Of a stretch of DNA of 64,000 nt, positions 52,611 to 60,315 are shown piece by piece. The stretch lies in contig JAACUG010000074.1 in NCBI GenBank assembly GCA_009993045.1, forward strand, positions 19,390-83,389, given 5' to 3'. The position numbers and the translations under genes were made by a program. Source of the stretch: Cyanobacteria bacterium CG_2015-22_32_23. GTDB lineage: Bacteria > Cyanobacteriota > Cyanobacteriia > Cyanobacteriales > Cyanobacteriaceae. Within the stretch, counting starts at the first letter, position 1. Every line of letters starts with the position of its first letter. Below the pieces are notes generated by a model, which did no database searches, was not told the DNA's origin, and saw only the letters and a list, made by a program, of their open reading frames with translations.

Positions 52611-53447
52611 ATGTTAGGAAATAGAGGAAGTGTTGATATTCAAACAGAATATAATCAAGGAGAAAGAGATTTTAAAAAACTCCAATTAAGAAGAATAGAT
52701 TTAAAAGGTAGTAAACTTAAAGGTATTAATTTGTCAGGTTCAGACTTGAGTTATGCTGACTTAAGAGATGCTGATTTAAGTAACGCAAATTTGAGTAACT
52801 GCTACTTTAATGAGGGGAATCTCAGTGGTGCAAATTTATCGGGTGCAAATTTATCAGGTGCATATTTAATTAAAGCATACTTAACCAAAGTTGACTTTAA
52901 AAAAGCAATTCTTAAAGAAGCATATTTAACAGGTAGTTTTCTCACCAAAGCCAATTTTTTGAAAGCTGATTTATCAGGTACTTTCCTCAATGGCGCGCAC
53001 TTAAATGGTGCTATTTTTCAAGGTGCTGTATATGATAATAGTACCAGATTTGATAAAGGTTTTGATCCTTGTGCATTGGGAATGACTTTAATTTCTTCAT
53101 TTCAAAATTCTGTCTTCAAAAAAATCAGTATTGGTGATGTTATTACTAACTTTGAAACCATAGCCAATATTACAAGTCATTATTTAGGTGGGACAATTAC
53201 CGCTAAAAACTTTGAAGATTCTCGCCCTGACATAGAATGGTTACAACAATTTTCTATGGATAAAAAAGGTAAAATTTCCTTCGGCGGTACCATGAGTAAT
53301 CAAGCCACCATGATGCAATTAAAATGGTTTGAAAAATGGACCAATGCTTTTATCAAAAAATCTTCCGTAATTATTCAAGATTTACCTAATATTATTGAAG
53401 AAAAAAATCTTACCGTAGAATATTTAATTAAAAAGAATGCCGCTTGA
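52611..53447 (+). CDS. Pentapeptide-repeat protein with unknown C-terminal domain
   Basis: 278 residues. Residues about 28-140 are A(D/N)LxX pentapeptide repeats (LSGSDLSYADLRDADLSNANL...), expected to fold as a right-handed beta-helix. Residues 160-278 form a separate domain (LISSFQNSVFKKISIGDVITNFETI...) that I do not recognise. GGAG lies 6-10 nt before the ATG. It sits 230 bp upstream of the PSII-assembly cluster on the same strand and may be co-regulated. In Synechocystis the cluster is accompanied by a protein kinase gene (slr0152); this protein has no kinase motifs. Confidence 0.82.
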   Translation: MLGNRGSVDIQTEYNQGERDFKKLQLRRIDLKGSKLKGINLSGSDLSYADLRDADLSNANLSNCYFNEGNLSGANLSGANLSGAYLIKAYLTKVDFKKAILKEAYLTGSFLTKANFLKADLSGTFLNGAHLNGAIFQGAVYDNSTRFDKGFDPCALGMTLISSFQNSVFKKISIGDVITNFETIANITSHYLGGTITAKNFEDSRPDIEWLQQFSMDKKGKISFGGTMSNQATMMQLKWFEKWTNAFIKKSSVIIQDLPNIIEEKNLTVEYLIKKNAA

Positions 53448-53677
53448 GAATAAAGTAATAAGTAATAATTCCTGATTTTTAATATTTATTTTAGTCGTCT
53501 AATTTTACCATATTTAAACGCTAAAATATATAACAAATAATATCAGAATTGTATCGAAATGTTTAAAAAATAGATCGAAATAAAAAAACTGGTTAAAATA
53601 ATTATAGAAGGTAAATTAATTTACAACTAATTTAATAATTTAATCACCATAATAACGATAAGAGGATTGAAAACCAG

Positions 53678-54394
53678 ATGACTTTTACACCTACAAAATC
53701 AAGTCGTACTGTGGACAAAATTTCCAAAAATCTTTGGAAGAATAAATACCCTAAAAAACATGATCATTATACCTTAGAAGACTTTTTTCATTTTGATACT
53801 AAAAATGGAGATATTACTGACTGGAATGAATCTCGAAATGTTCTTGTAACTGAAGATTTTATCGTGGGGTTAATCGAAGGTTTAGAAGAGGAAGTGGGTT
53901 CTGCTTCTAGTGTAGTAATGTATAATATCGGTAAGGCTTGGGGAATTAGAGACGCTGAGTTTTTTGAGCAATGGTTTAACACTGAGTATGAATATCCTAA
54001 AAACCCTAAAGACATGAATTTATTATACGTTCTTGAGGCGTGGTGGTGGCCTTTTACCACTCAGGGATGGGGTAACTGGGATGTGGATTTAAGTGAGCAA
54101 AAAAATGGCTTTATGTTTGTTAATATTTTTGACTCGGCGGTGGCGCGCACTTTAGGAGATGTGGGCAAACCTGTATGTCACATTTACGCTGGTTTAATGG
54201 CTGGTTTTTTCAGTCGCTTTATTCAAAAACAACTTAACTGCATTGAAATTCAGTGTTATTCCATGGGTGAAACCTATTGTAAATTTTTATTAGGGAAACA
54301 AGATCGTATTGATGCAGCGACTTTCTGGCAAAATGAAGGTGCAGGAGCAAAAGATATTCAGAAAAAATTAGTCAATGGAGAATATCTAAAATGA
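53678..54394 (+). CDS. V4R-domain protein, Slr0144-like (PSII assembly cluster)
   Basis: A 238-residue protein with a 4-vinyl-reductase (V4R) small-molecule-binding domain in its second half. The C-terminal Cys pattern is C188, C193 and C201 (CIEIQCYSMGETYCKF). A Trp-rich stretch (EAWWWPFTTQGWGNW) precedes it. It opens the gene set homologous to Synechocystis slr0144-slr0151, known as the PAP operon for photosystem II assembly proteins. AGAGGA lies 11 nt before the ATG. The next gene overlaps the stop (ATGA). The ligand is unproven; a tetrapyrrole is likely by family. Confidence 0.88.
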   Translation: MTFTPTKSSRTVDKISKNLWKNKYPKKHDHYTLEDFFHFDTKNGDITDWNESRNVLVTEDFIVGLIEGLEEEVGSASSVVMYNIGKAWGIRDAEFFEQWFNTEYEYPKNPKDMNLLYVLEAWWWPFTTQGWGNWDVDLSEQKNGFMFVNIFDSAVARTLGDVGKPVCHIYAGLMAGFFSRFIQKQLNCIEIQCYSMGETYCKFLLGKQDRIDAATFWQNEGAGAKDIQKKLVNGEYLK

Positions 54395-54795
54395 TACCAT
54401 CAACCTGTGTCACCGTTGAAAATTTTTTCCAAAAAGCAAACTGGCAAGGTTTAAAAATCATCCCAGATATGGATGAGGTGATAGTAGAAAAGGTAGTCAG
54501 AAATATTCATTTAGGTTTGACGGTAGAAGATTTTTTCGGTTTACATAATTGGCAAGGTATTTTCCGTAACTACCAAGGAGTAACAAAAGAAAATCAAGAA
54601 TTATCAGGGGAAATAAATCAACCTACTTACGGTTTAACTATGACAGTAGGGGAGTTTTTTCAACGCATGGTATGGCATGGGCAAAATCAAGGCATCAATA
54701 AAAAAGTCCATATCGCTTCTATGCCTCAAATGTCTGACGTTACCAACATTAAATCTCAATCATTGAATGTTAACGATTTAGCTGATTTATTTTAG
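54391..54795 (+). CDS. Slr0145-like protein with three FFxxxxW repeats
   Basis: A 134-residue soluble protein of the PSII-assembly cluster. A 13-residue motif occurs three times: TVENFFQKANWQG (8-20), TVEDFFGLHNWQG (about 44-56) and TVGEFFQRMVWHG (about 85-97). The consensus is TVxxFFxxxxWxG. The linkers and the C-terminal 30 residues are polar. It overlaps the upstream gene by 4 bp and ends 9 bp before the next, so it is translationally coupled. The triplicated aromatic motif may be a partner- or pigment-protein-binding short linear motif; that is inference. Confidence 0.8.
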   Translation: MIPSTCVTVENFFQKANWQGLKIIPDMDEVIVEKVVRNIHLGLTVEDFFGLHNWQGIFRNYQGVTKENQELSGEINQPTYGLTMTVGEFFQRMVWHGQNQGINKKVHIASMPQMSDVTNIKSQSLNVNDLADLF

Positions 54796-54804
54796 GAAAA
54801 AATT

Positions 54805-55281
54805 ATGTATCCAGAATTACAAGCACTGATTCACGAAGCGGAATTTCAATATTTAAACGGGGAAGACTTAAATAAACTTTCCTTAGAGGTTTCTTCTCTA
54901 AAAGATAGAATCCCCGCTTATAAACTGTTACGAGACGAAGAAATTAACATTTTTCAAGACATTGCCGATGATTTAGTTGCCCAATTTCCTAGAGAAAATC
55001 CTAAGGAAATTGAAACAAGTATCCGTCACTGGTTAGTGATTATGAGATATTGCAGTATGGCGATGATGTTAAATAACCACGAATTTCTCGAACATCGTTT
55101 ATTAGAATGGATGACAGATATAGTTCAAGCACATCAATCTCAACATCTTTTTACGGCTATTTATTCATTGTTAATAACTAAATTAAATAAAGTTCTTTCT
55201 AATGATGAATTAGCTCATATTCAACCATTTTTAGCCCAAGCTAATGATTATTTAATTAATAGTCCTATTTTAGCGAATTAA
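54805..55281 (+). CDS. Phycobiliprotein-fold protein without chromophore Cys, Slr0146-like
   Basis: A 158-residue protein whose whole length can be laid over an allophycocyanin subunit. EAEFQYLNGEDLNKL matches the ADAEARYLSPGEL helix region and RIPAYKLLRDEEINIFQDIADDL matches the following helix. TSIRHWLVIMRYCSMAMML matches the chromophore region ATCLRDLDYYLRLITYGIV. At the bilin-linking position it has Ser72, and the conserved Asp is His75, so it should not carry a covalent bilin in the usual way. Third gene of the PSII-assembly cluster. Confidence 0.75.
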   Translation: MYPELQALIHEAEFQYLNGEDLNKLSLEVSSLKDRIPAYKLLRDEEINIFQDIADDLVAQFPRENPKEIETSIRHWLVIMRYCSMAMMLNNHEFLEHRLLEWMTDIVQAHQSQHLFTAIYSLLITKLNKVLSNDELAHIQPFLAQANDYLINSPILAN

Positions 55282-55317
55282 AGCCCGAAAAAAATATCAA
55301 AATAAGAGGAAAAATTC

Positions 55318-55992
55318 ATGATTTCCGTTGCTAATTTAGTTCAAGAAAAAGCCTTAAAAGGTAATTATTTCTCGCCTTCTGCTTATGTCCAAGGAGATTT
55401 TGAGTTAGGATTATTAGAAACAAGACTAGGCTCAAGATTAATCGCTTTACCTGAAGTTCTTTTACAGGGTATTTATGCTGGTTTAGACGAAGAAATTGGT
55501 CAAGCTACAGGGATTGTTCTTTATAATTGTGGACGTTGGTGGGGCAAAAGTTTTTATCGCCGTTTTATCCAAGAAGTCAGCGAATATTATGAAATGCCGT
55601 TGGCACAAATGGAAATGGCTCAATTTCTGAGTTGTTTAAAACAATGTTGGAAAACTCACGGTTGGGGGGTAATTAATTTTAATTTCGACTACTATTCTCA
55701 AGGTTTTATCGTGGTAAATACCGTTAATTCTCCTTTTGCACAAGCCGCACCTCAAGATAAAGGTTTCGCTTGTCATCCTGAAGCGGGAATTTTAAGCTCA
55801 TTTTTCAGTCAGTTGACGGGGGAAGAACTTGGATGTGTTCAACTTAGTTGCGAGTCTATGGGGGCACAATCAAATTATTTTGTCATCGGTTTAGAGGAAA
55901 GACTTAAGTTAGCTAAGGCACTGTCAGAAGAAGGTCACGATCATTCTACCATTATGGATCGCTTATTAGAAAGTAATTCTACTGATAACTAA
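55318..55992 (+). CDS. V4R-domain protein, Slr0147-like
   Basis: A 224-residue paralogue of the first V4R protein in the cluster. The shared framework is LYNCGRWWGKSFYRRF, WKTHGWGVINFNFDYYSQGFIVVN, and CVQLSCESMGAQSNYF with C173 and C178. The third Cys of the first protein is Asn186 here, so the two probably differ in ligand or metal binding. AGAGGA precedes the ATG. Confidence 0.87.
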   Translation: MISVANLVQEKALKGNYFSPSAYVQGDFELGLLETRLGSRLIALPEVLLQGIYAGLDEEIGQATGIVLYNCGRWWGKSFYRRFIQEVSEYYEMPLAQMEMAQFLSCLKQCWKTHGWGVINFNFDYYSQGFIVVNTVNSPFAQAAPQDKGFACHPEAGILSSFFSQLTGEELGCVQLSCESMGAQSNYFVIGLEERLKLAKALSEEGHDHSTIMDRLLESNSTDN

Positions 55993-56101
55993 AGGTAACT
56001 TCAAAAAAAATTATCGAAAATTGACTGATAACTATCTTTCCTTTTCATAAAAACATACGCTAATCTTAAATTAATCCCTTAATAAATCAGATGTAAAGAT
56101 A

Positions 56102-56587
56102 GTGGCAAAATCCATCAGACTCGATCCTTTAGGTACAGATACAGCAATTAAAACTAATGATAATCTTTTATCAGGATTGCTGAAAAGTCAACTAAATGTT
56201 TCACAGGAGTGTGGCGGTAGAGGTATGTGTTCTACTTGTCACGTTTATATCAAAGAAGGCATGGAAAGTTTATCTCCTCTTAATCGTAGAGAAAAACGGA
56301 CTTTAGAAGTGATTACAACCTGTAAACTTAATTCTCGTTTAGCTTGTCAAGCTAGGGTAATCGGTGAAGGAGTCGTTGTGGAATTGCCTTCGGGGATGTA
56401 TTTAAGCGAGATTGATGATATTGAATCCTTAATTGGTAGAAGGGCTCAACAAAATATTCTTCACCCTATATCTGGCAAGATTTTGGTAGAGGAAGGAAAG
56501 TTAATTACTCGCTCGATGATTAGTCAATTAGAGAATACGAAAGGAGAAGTTGCCCAATATTTATCTAATACCAGTGATGCAGTCTAA
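56102..56587 (+). CDS. [2Fe-2S] ferredoxin, Slr0148-like
   Basis: A 161-residue ferredoxin-domain protein starting with GTG at 56102. Cluster ligands are C37, C43, C46 and C82 (ECGGRGMCSTC...LACQA). The C-x5-C-x2-C spacing is that of the adrenodoxin/ISC type, not the C-x4-C-x2-C of photosynthetic PetF. Residues 100-161 form an extra C-terminal tail. It follows the second V4R gene by 109 bp. It presumably passes electrons to or from the assembly factors; the partner is unknown. Confidence 0.85.
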   Translation: MAKSIRLDPLGTDTAIKTNDNLLSGLLKSQLNVSQECGGRGMCSTCHVYIKEGMESLSPLNRREKRTLEVITTCKLNSRLACQARVIGEGVVVELPSGMYLSEIDDIESLIGRRAQQNILHPISGKILVEEGKLITRSMISQLENTKGEVAQYLSNTSDAV

Positions 56588-56622
56588 CACAATTTTATTA
56601 AAATTATAAGGAGTTTGGAAAA

Positions 56623-57075
56623 ATGTTAAAACAATTTGCAGATTTAACCCTCGAAGCTGACGGGCGTTATGCAGAAGATTTTGAGTTAAAATTTTTAGAG
56701 GATTATTTAGAATCTCAACAAATAAGAATGAGTGCTTATATCAAAATTAGAGATAACGCTGATGCTATCGTAGAAGCTGTAAAAGTGGGTAAAAATAAAC
56801 GTAATCCTGAATTTAAAGATTATTATGCCACTTGTAAACGGGATTTAATTGATTTAATTCGTTACTGTGCTGCTGCGTTATTATTTGATGATTTAGAACG
56901 TTTACGCACTAATATGTTGTTATGGTTTCAAACCATTTCTAAATCTTGGAACTTTGAAGATGATAATCATGATACTTATGATGTCTTGTTACAAGTAATT
57001 CCACAATTTTTAACCCCTGAAGAAGCTAAATATGCCCTGCCGATTTTTGAGCTTAATTGTGCAGTTTTAGTGTAA
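56623..57075 (+). CDS. Phycobiliprotein-fold protein with CxRD motif, Slr0149-like
   Basis: A 150-residue protein closely patterned on allophycocyanin: LEADGRYAEDFELKFLEDYLE...RMSAYIKIRDNADAIVEAV, then YYATCKRDLIDLIRYCAAALLFDD. The last segment reproduces the ATCxRDL chromophore motif of ApcA, with Cys71 at the bilin-linking position and Arg73 and Asp74 at the positions that hold the propionate and pyrrole nitrogens. It could therefore bind a phycobilin covalently, unlike its Slr0146-like paralogue three genes upstream. AAGGAG precedes the ATG. Confidence 0.78.
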   Translation: MLKQFADLTLEADGRYAEDFELKFLEDYLESQQIRMSAYIKIRDNADAIVEAVKVGKNKRNPEFKDYYATCKRDLIDLIRYCAAALLFDDLERLRTNMLLWFQTISKSWNFEDDNHDTYDVLLQVIPQFLTPEEAKYALPIFELNCAVLV

Positions 57076-57136
57076 AAAAAAGTTAGTAGTTTTACCATTG
57101 AGGGTAATAAAATTTCATCCTCATTTGAGCTAATTT

Positions 57137-57150
57137 AAGGCTAAAGCCTT
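57137..57150. repeat. Palindrome AAGGCTAAAGCCTT within the PSII-assembly cluster
   Basis: AAGGC/GCCTT stem with a TAAA loop lies in the 131-bp gap where Synechocystis has slr0150 (petF). It may partly end transcription between the Slr0149-like and Slr0151-like genes. The sequence is a common cyanobacterial dispersed repeat. Confidence 0.5.
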
Positions 57151-57206
57151 TACTACAAACTTTTTAGAATAATGAATTTTAATCTTTTATTGATGGTAAA
57201 AAAATC

Positions 57207-57977
57207 ATGGAAAAAAAACAAGATATAGTCGGTTATGTAGGTTTAGGACTTTCAGCAGTAGGTGCGGTAGTTTCTGTTATTACTAATAATATAGCCCCAG
57301 CCTCCTTACTTTTAACTGTTGGGGTAGGTTGTAATGTTATTAGTCGTAAACAATTTAATGATAGTTTAGTAGAAGCCTATAATCAGCAGGAAGAAACTAT
57401 CAAGAAATTAGTAACAACTTTAGAGGCTAATCATAGTGAATTAACGGCTAAACTCATGGAAAATCAAACAGATTTAGCTAATCGTGTAGAAAAATTACAG
57501 TTATCTATGCAAGATAATTTAGCTAAACAAAAAGAAAATATTAACAGTGAAATTACAAGACTTGAATTACAACATCAAGACTTAAATAATATTGTTAGTA
57601 ATATTAAAGATTTAGAAAATATTTCCCAAGAATTACGCTCTCAACCTGACTCCGCCGATTTCTTCTATCAAAGAGGATTAAGTTACGAAAAATTAGGAAA
57701 TTATGCTGGTGCTATAGAAGATTACACAGAAGCTATTAAGAAAAATTCTAGCCTGAGTAAAGCCTATCATAAAAGAGGGGTACTTTATCTCGATAGTGGT
57801 GCGAAACAAAAAGCGGTGGATGATTTACGCAAAGCTGCTTTACTTTATTTTGAGCAAGGAGATATTGAGAGTTATCATGTAGCTAGAGAAATGAGTCGTA
57901 ATATTCACGAGCTACGCATTGATACTAATGGTAACGCTCAAGAAATGATTATCGGTAAAAAATTATTTGCAGAATAA
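57207..57977 (+). CDS. Slr0151-like TPR protein
   Basis: 256 residues: a hydrophobic anchor (about 8-45), a coiled coil (about 52-145) and two or three TPR units (about 147-222, starting SADFFYQRGLSYEKLGNYAGAIEDYTEAI). Slr0151 in Synechocystis is a membrane-associated TPR protein needed for efficient PSII assembly/repair. It closes the cluster. The 131-bp gap to the preceding gene, with a palindrome, may mean a separate promoter. Confidence 0.85.
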   Translation: MEKKQDIVGYVGLGLSAVGAVVSVITNNIAPASLLLTVGVGCNVISRKQFNDSLVEAYNQQEETIKKLVTTLEANHSELTAKLMENQTDLANRVEKLQLSMQDNLAKQKENINSEITRLELQHQDLNNIVSNIKDLENISQELRSQPDSADFFYQRGLSYEKLGNYAGAIEDYTEAIKKNSSLSKAYHKRGVLYLDSGAKQKAVDDLRKAALLYFEQGDIESYHVAREMSRNIHELRIDTNGNAQEMIIGKKLFAE

Positions 57978-57990
57978 TCACAGAAGTAGG

Positions 57991-58007
57991 GGTTAATGGC
58001 ATTAACC
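57991..58007. terminator. Hairpin after the PSII-assembly cluster
   Basis: GGTTAATGGCATTAACC is a perfect 8-bp-arm palindrome 14 bp after the stop of the TPR gene. It has no T-run, so it is a possible terminator or dispersed repeat only. Confidence 0.45.
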
Positions 58008-58182
58008 TTCCGTAAAATCAATTTAACTATTTGTAGGGATAAATATTTATCCTTTTTTTTGTGATTAATTAGGGTGTAATAAAAAAGTTTTTTTGTAAGG
58101 GTAGCGCATAGGAGATAAAGGCAATACTTATCAATAAAGATGTTTTATAATTTAAAGTTAGCTTGATAAATTTGAAAATTAT

Positions 58183-60315
58183 ATGAAAAGTTTAATTATT
58201 GATAATTATGATTCTTTTACCTACAATATTTACCAATTATTGGCGGATGTTAATGAAAAAGAGCCTATAGTTATTACTAATAATCAATTATCTTGGCAAG
58301 AAATAAAAGAGCTTAATTTTGATAATATTATTATATCTCCAGGTCCAGGTAATCCTGAAAATATAAACGATTTTGGTGTCTGTGGTGAGGTTTTATTAAA
58401 GGCAAATATTCCCATTTTAGGTGTATGTTTAGGGCATCAAGGTTTAGGTTATTTTTATGGGGCAAAAATTAGGCGATCGCCAGAGCCTTTTCATGGTAGA
58501 ATTAGTAAAATTTATCACCATCAGCACAGTATTTTTAAAGGTATTCCTTCTCCTTTTTCCGTGATGCGTTACCATTCTTTAATAATTGATTATCCTTTAC
58601 CTAATGATTTAGAAGTTATTGCCAAAACTGAGGATAATTTAGTTATGGGAATTAAACATAAATATAAGTTTTTTTGGGGTGTACAATTTCATCCCGAATC
58701 TATTGCTTCTGAGTATGGGAAAGAGTTATTAATTAATTTCCATAATTTAACAAAAAACTATCATCAAGATGTGAATAAAATTACTTATTTACCGTCCTTA
58801 CTTAAAAATGAAATACAAGATAAAATAGCTAAAAAAAATCAACTAAATAATATAGGAATAACTAACAATAAAAATTATCAAGTTTATAGTAAAAAGTTAA
58901 ATATATTTATAGATTCTGCTTTAGTTTTTGAAAAAATTTATAGTCAATCTAATTATAGTTTTTGGTTAGATAGTAGTATGATAGCAAAAGGTTTATCAAG
59001 GTTTTCTTATATGGGAGACAGTGAAGGGGAGCATAGTTTTTTAGTTGAATATGACGTTAATAATCAAGAAATTAAAGTTACTAAAAATAATAACATAAAA
59101 ATTTTAAAGGGTGATATTTTTCAATTTTTGCAAGAGACTTTAGATAATTATACTTTTGATAATCAAGATTTGCCTTTTAATTTTAATGGTGGTTTTATCG
59201 GTTATTTTGGTTATGAATTAAAAGCCTTATTAGGTAATAAAAATAAATATCAATCTTGTTTGCCTGATGCTAATTTTATATTTGGCGATCGCTCAATCAT
59301 ATTTGATCATATTTGTCAAGAAATTTACTTAATATTTATGGATAAAGTAAAGGAAGAAAAAAAAGCAAATCAATGGTTTGAAGAAATAGAGAATAAACTT
59401 CAATTAATTAATAATGAAGAAAAGATAATTAAAGATAAAAATATTATTAATAAGAAAGAAAGAAAAGATAAAAATAACCTAGAGAGAAATAAAGAAAAAC
59501 AGTCTTATAAATTAAGTCGAGAGAAAAAAGAATATTTAGATAATATAACAACTTGCTTAGAAAAAATAACCCAAGGAGAAAGTTATGAAATTTGCTTAAC
59601 AAATCAGATTTTTTTACCTACTATATATAAGCCTTTAAATTTTTATTTACAGTTAAGAGAAGAAAATCCTGCACCCTATAGCAGTTTTTTAAAATTAGGA
59701 AAAACAACAATAATTTGCTCATCACCTGAAAGATTTTTACACTTAGAAAAAAATGGTAATTTAGAATCAAAACCCATCAAAGGCACAGTAAAAAGAGGTA
59801 AAAATAAAGAAGAAGATAAACAACTAAAAAATAGTTTAAAAAAATGTGAGAAAGAGAAAGCGGAAAACCTAATGATTGTGGACTTATTGCGTAATGATTT
59901 AGGTAAAATTTGTGAAATTGGTACAGTGACAGTTCCTAAATTAATGGCTATTGAAACTTACGCAACCTTACATCAAATGGTGTCAACAGTCAAGGGAAAA
60001 ATTAGGGAAGAAATAAAACCCATGGAATGTATTAAGGCTTGTTTCCCAGGTGGTTCAATGACAGGTGCACCAAAAAAGAGGACACTAGAGATAATTGACG
60101 AATTAGAAACCGAAGCAAGAGGTATTTATTCAGGTAGTATCGGATTTTTAGCCCTCAATGGTACGATGGACTTAAATATAGTAATTCGTACTGCTATTGT
60201 AACCGAAGAAAGAACCTCCATCGGTGTTGGAGGTGCAATTACGGCATTATCGCAACCAGACAAAGAATTTGAAGAAATAATACTCAAAGCAAAAGCATTA
60301 ATTAATAATATTTAA
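58183..60315 (+). CDS. pabB: Aminodeoxychorismate synthase, fused PabA-PabB
   Basis: A 710-residue fusion making 4-amino-4-deoxychorismate for folate. The N-terminal glutamine amidotransferase (1-195) has C82 (GVCLGHQG), H170 and E172 (QFHPES). The C-terminal chorismate-binding domain (about 215-710) carries PIKGTVKRG near 531-539. The Lys in PIKGT marks PabB, since TrpE has Ala there. A Lys/Asn/Glu-rich insertion (about 385-450) separates two parts of the synthase domain. The last 4 bp overlap the convergent glcD gene. Confidence 0.92.
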   Translation: MKSLIIDNYDSFTYNIYQLLADVNEKEPIVITNNQLSWQEIKELNFDNIIISPGPGNPENINDFGVCGEVLLKANIPILGVCLGHQGLGYFYGAKIRRSPEPFHGRISKIYHHQHSIFKGIPSPFSVMRYHSLIIDYPLPNDLEVIAKTEDNLVMGIKHKYKFFWGVQFHPESIASEYGKELLINFHNLTKNYHQDVNKITYLPSLLKNEIQDKIAKKNQLNNIGITNNKNYQVYSKKLNIFIDSALVFEKIYSQSNYSFWLDSSMIAKGLSRFSYMGDSEGEHSFLVEYDVNNQEIKVTKNNNIKILKGDIFQFLQETLDNYTFDNQDLPFNFNGGFIGYFGYELKALLGNKNKYQSCLPDANFIFGDRSIIFDHICQEIYLIFMDKVKEEKKANQWFEEIENKLQLINNEEKIIKDKNIINKKERKDKNNLERNKEKQSYKLSREKKEYLDNITTCLEKITQGESYEICLTNQIFLPTIYKPLNFYLQLREENPAPYSSFLKLGKTTIICSSPERFLHLEKNGNLESKPIKGTVKRGKNKEEDKQLKNSLKKCEKEKAENLMIVDLLRNDLGKICEIGTVTVPKLMAIETYATLHQMVSTVKGKIREEIKPMECIKACFPGGSMTGAPKKRTLEIIDELETEARGIYSGSIGFLALNGTMDLNIVIRTAIVTEERTSIGVGGAITALSQPDKEFEEIILKAKALINNI

